Shown: piece by piece, positions 40,172 through 48,497 of the stretch
How positions within the stretch are numbered: the first letter of the stretch is position 1
Layout of the letters: the number at the start of each line of letters is the position of its first letter
From: VBDM01 sp035702665
GTDB lineage: Bacteria > Pseudomonadota > Gammaproteobacteria > Burkholderiales > SG8-39
Length of the DNA: 52,780 nt
Assembly (NCBI GenBank): GCA_035702665.1
Contig: DASSQD010000006.1
Location: 1-52,780, forward strand
Reading direction: 5' to 3'
Notes under the pieces: generated by a model
Databases searched by the model: none
The model's input: only the letters and a program-made list of their open reading frames with translations
Told to the model about the DNA's origin: nothing
Position numbers and translations under genes: made by a program

Positions 40172-42033
40172 TGGCCCTGCTGCAGATCTCGGAGCCGGGG
40201 GAATCCCCCGCCCCGCACGAGCACCGGCTCGCGGTCGGCATCGACCTGGGCACGACCAATTCCCTGGTTGCGACGGTGCGCAACGGCATCGCGGTCGTGC
40301 TCAACGACCGCGAGGGCCAGGGCCTGCTGCCCTCGATCGTGCGCTACCTGCGCGACGGAGGCGTGACCGTCGGACGCGAGGCCGAGCGCGAGCAGGCGCG
40401 CGATCCCAAGAACACCGTCGTCTCGGTGAAGCGCTTCATGGGCCGGGGCCTGAGGGACGTGACGCACGCCGAGAACAGCCCCTACGATTTCGTCGACTCG
40501 CCCGGCATGGTGCAGTTGCGCACCGCCGCCGGCGTGAAGAGCCCGGTCGAGGTTTCCGCGGAGATCCTCAAGGCGCTGCGCGCGCTCGCCGAGGAATCGC
40601 TCGCCGGCGAGCTGTCCGGCGCGGTGATCACCGTGCCCGCGTATTTCGACGACGCGCAGCGGCAGGCGACCAAGGACGCGGGCAAGCTCGCCGGCCTGAA
40701 CGTGCTGCGCCTCCTCAACGAGCCGACGGCCGCGGCGATCGCCTACGGCCTCGACAACGCCACCGAGGGCGTGTACGCGGTCTACGACCTCGGAGGCGGG
40801 ACCTTTGACATCTCGATCCTGAAGCTCTCGAAGGGCGTGTTCGAGGTGATGGCGACCAACGGCGACGCCGCCCTCGGGGGCGACGACTTCGACCAGCGCC
40901 TCTTCTGCTGGGTAGTCGAGCGTGCGAAGCTCGCGCCGCTGTCGGCCGAGGACACGCGGCTGCTGCTGGTGAAGTCGCGCGCGGCCAAGGAGTTCCTCAC
41001 CGTCCATGCCGAAGCGCGCGTCGCGGCGGCGCTCTCGAGCGGCGAGGCCGTCGACGAGACGGTGACGCAGGAGGAGTTCCAGGAGATGACCCGGCCGCTG
41101 GTCGCGAAGACCCTCGGGCCGACGCGCCGGGCGCTGCGCGACGCGGGCCTCGACGTCGCGGACGTCAAAGGCGTGGTCATGGTCGGCGGCGCGACGCGCA
41201 TGCCGCACGTGCAGCGCGCGGTGGGCGAGCTGTTCCGCCAGGCGCCGCTCAACAACCTCGACCCCGACAAGGTGGTCGCCCTCGGCGCCGCGATCCAGGC
41301 GAACGTGCTCGCCGGGAACCGGCGCGCGGGCGAGGACTGGCTGCTGCTCGACGTGATTCCCCTGTCGCTGGGCGTCGAGACCATGGGAGGCCTCGCCGAG
41401 AGGGTGATCCCGCGCAACTCGACCCTGCCCGTCGCGCGCGCGCAGGAGTTCACCACCTTCCGCGACGGCCAGACCGCGATGAGCATCCACGTGGTCCAGG
41501 GCGAACGCGAGCTGGTGTCGGATTGCCGCTCGCTCGCGAGGTTCGAGCTGCACGGCATTCCGCCGATGACGGCCGGCGCCGCCCGCATCCGCGTGACCTT
41601 TCAGGTGGATGCCGACGGGCTGCTCGCGGTATCCGCGCGCGAGGCCACGACCGGGGTGCAGGCCGCGATCGCGGTGAAGCCTTCCTACGGTCTCTCCGAC
41701 GCGCAGATCACGCAGATGCTCAAGGACTCGTTCGACCACGCTCGCGACGACGTGCAGGCGCGGGTGCTGAAGGAGCAGCAGGTGGAAGGCGAGCGCATGC
41801 TCGAGGCGGTCGAGAGCGCGCTGCGCGAGGATGCAGACCTCGTCTCGGCCGAGGAGCGGGGCGCCGTGCGCGCCGAGCTCGACGCGCTGAAGAAGACGCT
41901 CAGCTGCGCCGACCATCGCACCATCCGTTCGGCGATCGAGCGGGTCAACCGCGCGACCGAGGCTTTCGCCGGCCGCCGCATGGACCGCGCCGTGAAGCGC
42001 GCGCTGGCGGGCAGGAAAGTGGAGAGCTTCTAG
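40171..42033 (+). CDS. hscA: Hsp70-type Fe-S assembly chaperone HscA
   Basis: The 620-residue ATPase has the Hsp70 signatures GIDLGTTNSLVA (about residue 25), VYDLGGGTFDISIL and VVMVGGATRMPHVQ, followed by the substrate-binding domain. Like other HscA proteins it lacks the EEVD-type tail. It releases clusters from IscU together with HscB. The ATG at 40171 overlaps the hscB stop. Confidence 0.97.
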   Translation: MALLQISEPGESPAPHEHRLAVGIDLGTTNSLVATVRNGIAVVLNDREGQGLLPSIVRYLRDGGVTVGREAEREQARDPKNTVVSVKRFMGRGLRDVTHAENSPYDFVDSPGMVQLRTAAGVKSPVEVSAEILKALRALAEESLAGELSGAVITVPAYFDDAQRQATKDAGKLAGLNVLRLLNEPTAAAIAYGLDNATEGVYAVYDLGGGTFDISILKLSKGVFEVMATNGDAALGGDDFDQRLFCWVVERAKLAPLSAEDTRLLLVKSRAAKEFLTVHAEARVAAALSSGEAVDETVTQEEFQEMTRPLVAKTLGPTRRALRDAGLDVADVKGVVMVGGATRMPHVQRAVGELFRQAPLNNLDPDKVVALGAAIQANVLAGNRRAGEDWLLLDVIPLSLGVETMGGLAERVIPRNSTLPVARAQEFTTFRDGQTAMSIHVVQGERELVSDCRSLARFELHGIPPMTAGAARIRVTFQVDADGLLAVSAREATTGVQAAIAVKPSYGLSDAQITQMLKDSFDHARDDVQARVLKEQQVEGERMLEAVESALREDADLVSAEERGAVRAELDALKKTLSCADHRTIRSAIERVNRATEAFAGRRMDRAVKRALAGRKVESF

Positions 42034-42039
42034 GCCTCG

Positions 42040-42381
42040 ATGCCGCAGATCACCGTCCTGCCCCACGCGGAGCTGTGCCCCGAGGGCGCGGTCCTCGAAG
42101 CGAAGACCGGCGTGTCGATCTGCGACACCCTGCTCGCGAACGGCATCGAGATCGAGCACGCCTGCGAGAAGTCCTGCGCCTGCACCACCTGCCACGTGGT
42201 GGTGCGCGAGGGCTTCGACGCGCTCGATCCCTCGGAGGAGAACGAGGACGACATGCTCGACAAGGCCTGGGGGCTCGAGGCCAACTCGCGGCTGTCGTGC
42301 CAGGCGATCGTCAAGGACGGCGATCTGACGATCGAGATCCCCAAGTACACGATCAACATGGTCAAGGAGGGCGGGAAATGA
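42040..42381 (+). CDS. fdx: isc-type [2Fe-2S] ferredoxin
   Basis: The 113-residue adrenodoxin-like ferredoxin has cluster ligands C42, C48, C51 and C87, at E. coli Fdx positions, with C46 as the additional conserved cysteine. It donates electrons for cluster assembly. It begins six bases after hscA and overlaps iscX by four bases. Confidence 0.97.
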   Translation: MPQITVLPHAELCPEGAVLEAKTGVSICDTLLANGIEIEHACEKSCACTTCHVVVREGFDALDPSEENEDDMLDKAWGLEANSRLSCQAIVKDGDLTIEIPKYTINMVKEGGK

Positions 42382-42572
42382 AGTGGACCGACACGCTGGA
42401 CATCGCCATCGCCCTTTCCGAGAAGCACGCCGATGTCGACCCGCGCTACGTGCGCTTCACCGATCTCTTCAAGTGGGTGCAGGCGCTGGACGGCTTCGAC
42501 GACGCTCCCGAGCGCTGCGGAGAGAAGATCCTCGAGGCGATCCAGGCGGCGTGGATGGAAGAGGCCGGGTAA
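42378..42572 (+). CDS. iscX: IscX, frataxin-like regulator of IscS
   Basis: The 64-residue acidic protein has the family pattern MKWTDTLDIAIALSEKHAD ... VRFTDLFKWVQALDGFDDAPERCGEKILEAIQAAWMEE. It binds IscS and iron and modulates the desulfurase. The ATG at 42378 overlaps the fdx stop. It ends the isc operon. Confidence 0.95.
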   Translation: MKWTDTLDIAIALSEKHADVDPRYVRFTDLFKWVQALDGFDDAPERCGEKILEAIQAAWMEEAG

Positions 42573-42629
42573 GCTCCGCGCCGATGCGCTTCGCCGTCTT
42601 GGGGGCGCTCTGCCGCCGCGGGCGCTGGC

Positions 42630-42869
42630 CTAGACCAGGCAGCGGAGAATCCGGGCGACGCTCTCCCCGACCGACATCACGCTGGTGTCGACGCGCACCT
42701 CGGGCTGTGCCGGAGGGTCGTAGCGGCTGCCGATTCCGGTAAAGTCCTTCAGCTCGCCCCTGCGCGCCTTGGCGTACATGCCCTTGGGGTCGCGGTGCTC
42801 GCATACTTCGATCGGGGTGTCGACGAATACTTCGATGAAGTCCCCGTCGGAGAACAGGCGTCTCGCCAT
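42630..42869 (-). pseudogene. cysC: C-terminal remnant of adenylylsulfate kinase
   Basis: About 79 codons match the C-terminal third of CysC: RRLFSDGDFIEVFVDTPIEVCEHRDPKGMYAKARRGELKDFTGI and the closing VRVDTSVMSVGESVARIL. The N-terminal part with the P-loop and APS-binding site is missing, and the sequence upstream on that strand shows no continuation. An ATG at 42869 opens the frame but cannot make an active kinase. It is a dead fragment left beside the isc operon. Confidence 0.8.
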
Positions 42870-42977
42870 CTGGCGCTGAGCTTGTGTTTTCCTGACACGA
42901 ACTGTCCTGAAATCCCGACACCTCAGCAGGTGCGGGAAGCGCGTGCTAAAGTCGCCGGGTCCAAAGGAGGACACACA

Positions 42978-43586
42978 ATGAAACCCACCGCATTCCGCGC
43001 AGTGATCGCCGCTCTCGCGGCCGCAGTCTCGTGGCAGGCGGCCGCCCAGGCGCCGCAAGGGATGCGGGTCCGCGGCACGATCGAGAAGGTCGACGGCAAC
43101 GTGCTCTCGGTCAAGTCGAACGAGGGCGAGACGATGAAAATCGCGCTGACCGGCGACGCGCGCATCGTTGGCGTGGTGAAGGCTTCTCTGGCCGACATCA
43201 AGCCCGGCACGTTCATCGGCAGCGCCGCGACGCCGCAGCCCGACGGCAGCCAGAAGGCGCTGGAGGTGCACATCTTCCCCGAGGCCATGCGCGGCACCGG
43301 GGAGGGCCACCGCCCGTATTTCATTCCCAACAGCACCATGACCAACGGGACGGCCGGCAACGCCGTCAAGGGCATCGACGGCAACGCCGTGATGGTCAGC
43401 TACAAGGGCGGTGAGAAGAAGATCGTCGTGCCCCAGGGCGTGCCGATCGTGCGCTACGAAATCGGCAGCCGCGGCGACCTGAAGCCGGGCGCCGCGTTCA
43501 CCGTTCTCAGCGCGGTGAAGAAGCCGGACGGAACCTACGAGACCAATCGCGTGAACGTCGGTCGCGAAGGCGCCGTCCCGCAGTAG
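42978..43586 (+). CDS. exported DUF5666-like protein
   Basis: The 202-residue protein has a signal peptide (residues 1-24, ending AAAQA) and OB-like strands: MRVRGTIEKVDGNVLSVKSNEGETMKIALT near the start and a second unit NAVKGIDGNAVMVSYKGGEKKIVVPQGVPIVRYE. These are typical of DUF5666/metal-stress-annotated periplasmic proteins of unknown function. An excellent AAAGGAGG ribosome site precedes the ATG. The 12-mer GTTTTCCTGACA lies about 85 bases upstream. Confidence 0.72.
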   Translation: MKPTAFRAVIAALAAAVSWQAAAQAPQGMRVRGTIEKVDGNVLSVKSNEGETMKIALTGDARIVGVVKASLADIKPGTFIGSAATPQPDGSQKALEVHIFPEAMRGTGEGHRPYFIPNSTMTNGTAGNAVKGIDGNAVMVSYKGGEKKIVVPQGVPIVRYEIGSRGDLKPGAAFTVLSAVKKPDGTYETNRVNVGREGAVPQ

Positions 43587-43593
43587 GCCGGGG

Positions 43594-44154
43594 CTACTTC
43601 AGCAGCCGGATCGCGACCCGCTGCGGCGGGACGTTCGGCAGCTTCTTCTCGAGCAACGGAAAGTCGCGATCGCGGAGGTCCGCGGTGGTTACGCTCCATT
43701 GCTGGTCGCCCCGCCGCGCGAGGTGCAGGTTGCCCAGGTAGATCACCTCGCCCGCGCGTACCTCGAAGCGCTTGGAGAACGGCACCGCGTTCTGGTTGAC
43801 GAATCCTCCGACCACCCCGGACCAGCGGAAGAACTCGTAGTCGCCGGGCGCGATCTCGAGGACTGCGAGGCGCCCGGGCGGCTGGTCGGGTGGGTTGCCT
43901 CCCTTGAGGATCGGCCAGTCGACGATGCCGCGGGTCGGCCCGAAGACCTGGATCGAGCGACCCTGGAGGCTGAGGTTGTCGCCGACCGGGCGTAGGTAGA
44001 AGAGGAACTCTGCCGGAATCCTACCCGACGCGGTCAGCGAGACGATGATCACGCTCCGCGACGAATCGGGTTTGAGCTCGTAGTCGGGGCCGACGGTGCG
44101 GATGCAGCCCGCGAGCAGGAACGCCAGGAGCGCGGCAAGAAGCGATCGGTGCAT
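43594..44154 (-). CDS. lipoprotein of unknown function
   Basis: The 186-residue protein has a lipobox LLAGC at residue 17. The mature part is beta-rich with repeated short strands (SVIIVSLTASGRIPAEFLFYLRPVG; RLAVLEIAPGDYEFFRWSG; KRFEVRAGEVIYLGNLHLA), a pattern seen in DUF2846-like lipoproteins. It converges with the DUF5666-like gene. No catalytic residues are obvious. Confidence 0.65.
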   Translation of the reverse strand: MHRSLLAALLAFLLAGCIRTVGPDYELKPDSSRSVIIVSLTASGRIPAEFLFYLRPVGDNLSLQGRSIQVFGPTRGIVDWPILKGGNPPDQPPGRLAVLEIAPGDYEFFRWSGVVGGFVNQNAVPFSKRFEVRAGEVIYLGNLHLARRGDQQWSVTTADLRDRDFPLLEKKLPNVPPQRVAIRLLK

Positions 44155-44220
44155 GCTGTCCCCTTGTGCTCACCCCCCGGTGATGCAGGCGCGACTATAG
44201 CAGGCGCGAAACAAACGAAA

Positions 44221-44250
44221 CAAGAAGGATGCCTTCCGGAAATCTTCTTG
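44221..44250. repeat. 30-base imperfect inverted repeat
   Basis: The arms CAAGAAGGAT and AATCTTCTTG match at 8 of 10 positions around a 10-base centre that contains the palindrome TTCCGGAA. It lies 38-67 bases before the DUF2917 start and could be an operator or a leader hairpin. Confidence 0.45.
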
Positions 44251-44287
44251 ATGCGCCGCGTCAATATGATCGCTTCGGAGAACCGAC

Positions 44288-44578
44288 ATGGACGCGAAGG
44301 AATTCGAAATGGACGAGGGCGCGCTGCTGAAGATCGCGGGCCGGAAAGGCGAGCGCCTGCGCGTGCGCTCAGGCGAGGTCTGGGTGACGCAGTACGGCGA
44401 CTTCAACGACTACCTGCTGAAGGACGGTGATTCGCTCGAATTGAGCGGCGCAGGCTCGACCCTCGCGAATGCGACCCGGCCCACGCTGCTCGAGCTGCTG
44501 GGGGACGAGCCGGCCGGAAGCAAAGCGGGCCGCGCCCTGGCGGGGGCCACGGCCCTGCTGTGGCAGATGTTCGCCTAG
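44288..44578 (+). CDS. DUF2917 domain protein
   Basis: The 96-residue protein has the small DUF2917 beta-sandwich pattern: LLKIAGRKGERLRVRSGEVWVTQYGD, DYLLKDGDSLELSGAGSTLANA. It has no signal peptide. Function is unknown. It is a single gene, convergent with the dienelactone hydrolase, with one base between the two stops. Confidence 0.8.
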   Translation: MDAKEFEMDEGALLKIAGRKGERLRVRSGEVWVTQYGDFNDYLLKDGDSLELSGAGSTLANATRPTLLELLGDEPAGSKAGRALAGATALLWQMFA

Positions 44579-44579
44579 G

Positions 44580-45374
44580 CTATTTCTTGAAGACGGCGGC
44601 GAAGAACTTCGACGCCGCGGCTTCCGCTTCCTTGTTCGCCTTCGCGTCGTAGCGCAGCGGCAGGTTGAACTTCTTGCCGAGCGCGGTCGCCTCGGGGTTC
44701 GTGAAGGCGTGCACCGCGCCGGGGTACATGATCACGTTGTAGTCGGCGTTCGCCGCCTTGAGGTCGCCCTCGAACTGGGTGTACTGCTCCTTCTTGATGA
44801 AGGGATCGTCGGCGCCGTTGAGGACCAGGATCTTGGCCTTGACCGAGCCGGGCGCGGGTGCCGGTGTGTTCAGGCCCAGCGAGGCGTGGAAGCCCGCGAC
44901 GCCGGCGAGGTCGGCGCCGGCGCGCGCCATGTTGAGCACCACCGCGCCGCCGAAGCAGTAGCCCACGGCACCGATGCGCGAGGCGTCGACGCTCGGCTGC
45001 TTCGCCAGCTCGGCGCGGGCCGCGTTGAAGCGCGACTGCATCGCCTGCGGATTCTTCATCACTCCGCCCGAGAGCGCGCCCGCATCCTTCGGGTTGTCGG
45101 CGGTCTTGGCGTCGCCGTACATGTCGGCGATGAAGGCGACGTAGCCCTCCCGTGCCAGCCGGCGCGCCTCGTTGTGCATGTGCTTGGTGATGCCCCACCA
45201 TTCGTGCACGACGATGATCCCGGGCCGCTTGCCCTTCTTGGCGGTGTCGTAGACGACGAAGCCTTTCAGCGTGGTGTCGCCGTCCTTGTATGTGACCGGC
45301 GTTTCCTTGACCGCGGCGAGGGCGGGGACGGCGAGCGAGAGGGCGAGCAGCGCTCCGAGAAGCTGTGTCTTCAT
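44580..45374 (-). CDS. exported dienelactone hydrolase family protein
   Basis: The 264-residue protein has a signal peptide (residues 1-20, ending PALAA) and the DLH catalytic triad: C140 in GAVGYCFGGAVV, D189/D190 in LNGADDPF, and H222 in GAVHAFTNP. The E-W-W-G-I motif near residue 58 is also typical. A periplasmic ester hydrolase is predicted, with the substrate unknown. It stands alone with its own upstream gap of about 85 bases. Confidence 0.87.
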   Translation of the reverse strand: MKTQLLGALLALSLAVPALAAVKETPVTYKDGDTTLKGFVVYDTAKKGKRPGIIVVHEWWGITKHMHNEARRLAREGYVAFIADMYGDAKTADNPKDAGALSGGVMKNPQAMQSRFNAARAELAKQPSVDASRIGAVGYCFGGAVVLNMARAGADLAGVAGFHASLGLNTPAPAPGSVKAKILVLNGADDPFIKKEQYTQFEGDLKAANADYNVIMYPGAVHAFTNPEATALGKKFNLPLRYDAKANKEAEAAASKFFAAVFKK

Positions 45375-45458
45375 GGTGTCTCCTGCGGTTCGAGGGTCGG
45401 AAGTGCCGGGAAATTTAACCCGGCGACCGAAGGCATGTCCAGCCCCGCGTCTACCCGC

Positions 45459-46799
45459 TCAGCGCAACCGATCCGCCAAGCCCTGTTGCGGCGAGGGCAG
45501 CCCGTCGTCCGGTGTGAACCGCAGGCGCCTGGCGATCACGCCGAGCCCGCCCCCCGCGAGGAGGATGCCGACGACCCAGAACGCCAGTACCGCAAGGCCC
45601 GCCGCGCCCGGTCGCGGCCACGGCGTCTTCCACAGCAGGTCCGCGCGGTCGATCATCCAGTGCCAGCCGGTGTCGGCGAGGATCGCCGAGAGGATGATCA
45701 TCCCGACCTTGCGAGGCAGCACGTACCGCCGCACCCCGGCGAGCGCAGGCAGCATGATCGCGAGGACCATGATCTGGCCGATTTCTATGCCGGCGTTGAA
45801 CGCGAACAGCGAGACCAGCAGGTGGGTTCCGGCGAACTGGAAGTTCTCCTGCAGCCCGTAGGAGAAACCGAAGCCGTGGACCAGCCCGAACAGGCCGGTG
45901 ATCAGGACGCGCCGCTCGAGCTTGACGCCCATGATGTTCTCGAGCGCCATGTAGACGATCGATGCGGCGATCGCCGTCTCGACGAAGGGGGGGAACCAGG
46001 CGCCCGATGGCGCGAGATGAAAGGCCGAGCCCAGCAGCGTGAACGAATGCGCGACCGTGAAAATCGTGATGACCGACAGAATCTGCCGCCAGCCGCGCAG
46101 CGGAATCACCAGACAGAGCAGGAACAGCAGATGATCGTAGCCGGTGAGGATATGCGCGATGCCGAGCCCGATGAAACCCGACGCGGCCCGCAACCAGGTG
46201 GGATTCAGCGCGACCGTCCCCGCGGCGCTGGTGATGACCATGGCCCGGCCGTCTTCGCCGGGCGGCATATAGCGCAATGCGAGCTTGAGATAATCCCCGA
46301 GCTCCCGGCCGGCGGTGGTGCGGATGGCGAACTCCGAACCCGGCGAGCCGATCGGATAGGTGATCCGGGCGTCCACGTAGCCCTGGTCGATGTAGATGCC
46401 CGTGCCGCGTTCGAGGGGCTCGGCCACGTGCCTCGTGGCCTGCTCGTAGCTCTCGAAGGAACGATCGGACGGCAGCGACAACCGTCCCGCGGCGTGCGAC
46501 GCGGCCAGCGGCCGGTCGTTCTCTGTGAGCGTGATGTCCTGCTGGATCGCAGCGAGCGCCCGCTCGAGCGCGGGTCCCGACTTGTCGACGTCGATTTCGA
46601 TGTTGTTCACCGGAAACCTCGCCGACTTGAACAGATATAGCGGCACGCGGACGACGAGCTGAGCATCGTCCGGCTCGATCTTGACGAATGCGTTGATGAC
46701 CGCGTCGAGCTTGAATTCGTGCGCGTAGGCGATGTGAGCGCACGATGCCGCACACAGAAGCAGCGACGCTGCCGAAAGGCGCGAACCGCGAAGTTTCAT
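45459..46799 (-). CDS. HupE/UreJ-family membrane protein
   Basis: The 446-residue protein has a signal peptide (residues 1-26, ending AYAHEF), a periplasmic beta-rich N-terminal part (about 27-200), and then six or seven transmembrane helices. The membrane part has the HupE/UreJ metal-site-like motifs GIAHILTGYDHLLFLLCLVI and VHGFGFSYGLQE with conserved His and Asp. HupE-type proteins take up nickel or cobalt beside hydrogenase or urease genes; no such genes are seen here. Confidence 0.8.
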   Translation of the reverse strand: MKLRGSRLSAASLLLCAASCAHIAYAHEFKLDAVINAFVKIEPDDAQLVVRVPLYLFKSARFPVNNIEIDVDKSGPALERALAAIQQDITLTENDRPLAASHAAGRLSLPSDRSFESYEQATRHVAEPLERGTGIYIDQGYVDARITYPIGSPGSEFAIRTTAGRELGDYLKLALRYMPPGEDGRAMVITSAAGTVALNPTWLRAASGFIGLGIAHILTGYDHLLFLLCLVIPLRGWRQILSVITIFTVAHSFTLLGSAFHLAPSGAWFPPFVETAIAASIVYMALENIMGVKLERRVLITGLFGLVHGFGFSYGLQENFQFAGTHLLVSLFAFNAGIEIGQIMVLAIMLPALAGVRRYVLPRKVGMIILSAILADTGWHWMIDRADLLWKTPWPRPGAAGLAVLAFWVVGILLAGGGLGVIARRLRFTPDDGLPSPQQGLADRLR

Positions 46800-46934
46800 C
46801 TCATGTCCCGCCGTGCGTGAAACAAGGGCGGCTCGGTGAACTGAACCCGCGTCAACCGGCGATGACGCCGGCTGGCGCGGGCAGCCTGGCTCACGAGTCG
46901 CAGCCGGAGGCCTTCGCCGCCGGCCGCGCCCGCG

Positions 46935-48209
46935 TCAGTCGCAATCCCCGTTGCCCTTGCCACGCCCATCGTGGCCGTCGCATCGCACGGGCATGAACTT
47001 CTGAACGCGCCGGCCGTTGATCGTCTCGCCGGTGTAGAGGTTGCCCTTCGAGTCGAGCGCGACGCTGTGCAGGAACGTGAACTGGCCCGCCTGGAGCCCG
47101 GGCGCGCCGAACCCGGAGAGGATCGTGCCCATCACGCGGCTCATGATGTGCAGGATCTCGTTCCCTCCGTCCGCCTCGAACATGAACGTCTGCCCGTAGT
47201 CGTTGGAGAACGCGAGGTCCCACGCCGACCCGGCGGTGCCGAGCCCCGGTGCGCCGCCGATTCCCAGGGTCACGCCCGTCCCCGGAACGACCGGGATGAT
47301 CCGTTGCAGCACGCCGGTCTTGGTGAAGACCTGGATGCGGTCGTCGGCGCGATCGCACACGTAGAGCAGGTTGTCGTTGCCCGCCGCGATGCAATGCGGA
47401 TGGCCGCCGTCGCCCGAGGCGAACAAGCCGGGGGAGTCGGTCACGAAGTTCATCGTGCCGGCCACGCCGCCCCATTGCCGCAGCCAGGTGCCGGTCGCGC
47501 TGAACACCACGACGCGGTGATTGCCGTACCCGTCCGCGATGTAGATGCTGCCGCGTTCTCCCGTCACCGGATCACGGCCCGGATCGATGTACATGTTGGC
47601 GGGCTCGTTCAGCAGCGTCTTGCTCTGGTTGGCGAGAGGGTTGGCTCCCGAATTGCCGCACACATTGGCGGGCGGGTTGTCGCACACGCCGCGCGTCCCG
47701 ATCTGCAGCAGCAGATGCTTGCCGTCATGCGAGTACTTCTGCACGATGCCGTCGCCGTTGCCGGCGATCCAGACATTGTCCTGGTAGTCGATGAAGCAGC
47801 CATGGATGCCGTTGGGCAGCACATTCCGGTCGCCCCAGGCGTTCGCCACGTCGCCGTCGGTATCGAATTCGATGACGGGCGCCGCGGGGACGGAATCGAG
47901 AGTCTCGGGCGAGTTGACCAGGTTTCCCCGCGTCACGATGAACACGTGGTCCCGCGAATCGACGCAGGTTCCTGCGACTTCGCCGGTCGACCAGGGCTTG
48001 GGTTTGCCGGTCGAGGTACTGAGCACGAGCGGGGTTCCAAAATCGCCGGCGCTGGGCAACGGCATCTTCGGCCACGAGCCGTCGACTGCGAAGCTCGGGA
48101 TCCTGGGGAACTTCTTCGAATCGGCTTGCGATACGGAAACGGTCAGGCCCAAGGCCGCGGCCGCCGCCAGTCCAACGGCTCCTGCGTAGAGATAGCGTCT
48201 TCCTCTCAT
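46935..48209 (-). CDS. exported NHL-repeat / six-bladed propeller protein
   Basis: The 424-residue protein has a signal peptide (residues 1-29, ending VSQADS) and a PHM-lyase-like NHL propeller: AGTCVDSRDHVFIVTRG, GIHGCFIDYQDNVWIAGNGDGIVQKYSHDGKHL, GSIYIADGYGNHRVVVFSATG, DNLLYVCDRADDRIQVF, and HSVALDSKGNLYTGETINGRRVQKF. The paired cysteines and an unusually acidic/glycine-rich tail are visible. It may bind a ligand or act as a lyase; unknown. The ribosome site CAGGAGAGCATC is duplicated 32 bases upstream. Confidence 0.8.
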   Translation of the reverse strand: MRGRRYLYAGAVGLAAAAALGLTVSVSQADSKKFPRIPSFAVDGSWPKMPLPSAGDFGTPLVLSTSTGKPKPWSTGEVAGTCVDSRDHVFIVTRGNLVNSPETLDSVPAAPVIEFDTDGDVANAWGDRNVLPNGIHGCFIDYQDNVWIAGNGDGIVQKYSHDGKHLLLQIGTRGVCDNPPANVCGNSGANPLANQSKTLLNEPANMYIDPGRDPVTGERGSIYIADGYGNHRVVVFSATGTWLRQWGGVAGTMNFVTDSPGLFASGDGGHPHCIAAGNDNLLYVCDRADDRIQVFTKTGVLQRIIPVVPGTGVTLGIGGAPGLGTAGSAWDLAFSNDYGQTFMFEADGGNEILHIMSRVMGTILSGFGAPGLQAGQFTFLHSVALDSKGNLYTGETINGRRVQKFMPVRCDGHDGRGKGNGDCD

Positions 48210-48497
48210 GATGCTCTCCTGGTTGTATTCGCTACACGGTGATGCTCTCCTGTGGGATGAACGGAATGAATCCAGCGATCGCCGGCTCTGTACGCGCTCC
48301 TCCGAGCGCCGGTTCTCGACGAGAACACGCTACTCTTTCGGCCAACACGACGCAAGACGCCGGCGGGATCGTCCTCCTCGGACTCGGAGACAATCGCCTC
48401 AATGCGAGAGAATCTGGGTCAACCCTGTGAGGATCGCTCGATATTAAGAAGCAATCTTCTTGAACGCCGGATATTGAGAAGCGATCCTGCTGAATTC
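48210..48497. other. 288-base intergenic region with short repeats
   Basis: No gene is supported. It holds a direct repeat of CAGGAGAGCATCA (minus strand; near 48207-48219 and 48239-48251) and the 30-base-period tandem repeat at 48440-48494. No promoter pair was convincing. Confidence 0.5.
48440..48494. repeat. two-copy tandem repeat, 30-base period
   Basis: Two 25-base units starting GATATT (48440-48464 and 48470-48494) match at 20 of 25 positions. The first contains a perfect AAGAAG-N4-CTTCTT hairpin, the second a decayed form. It lies just 3' of the enoyl-CoA hydratase gene. Confidence 0.65.

Noticed and set aside
42795..42977. Upstream extension of the DUF5666-like gene to 42795
   Set aside because: It would run antisense through the cysC remnant and lose the signal peptide; the ATG at 42978 has AAAGGAGG before it.
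44248..44264. TTGATGCGCCGCGTCAA as a second FNR box
   Set aside because: The spacing between TTGA and TCAA is 9 bases instead of 6, so it does not fit the FNR dimer site.
46856..46871. CCGGCG-N4-CGCCGG hairpin between the HupE-like and NHL genes as a terminator
   Set aside because: No T tract follows on either strand.
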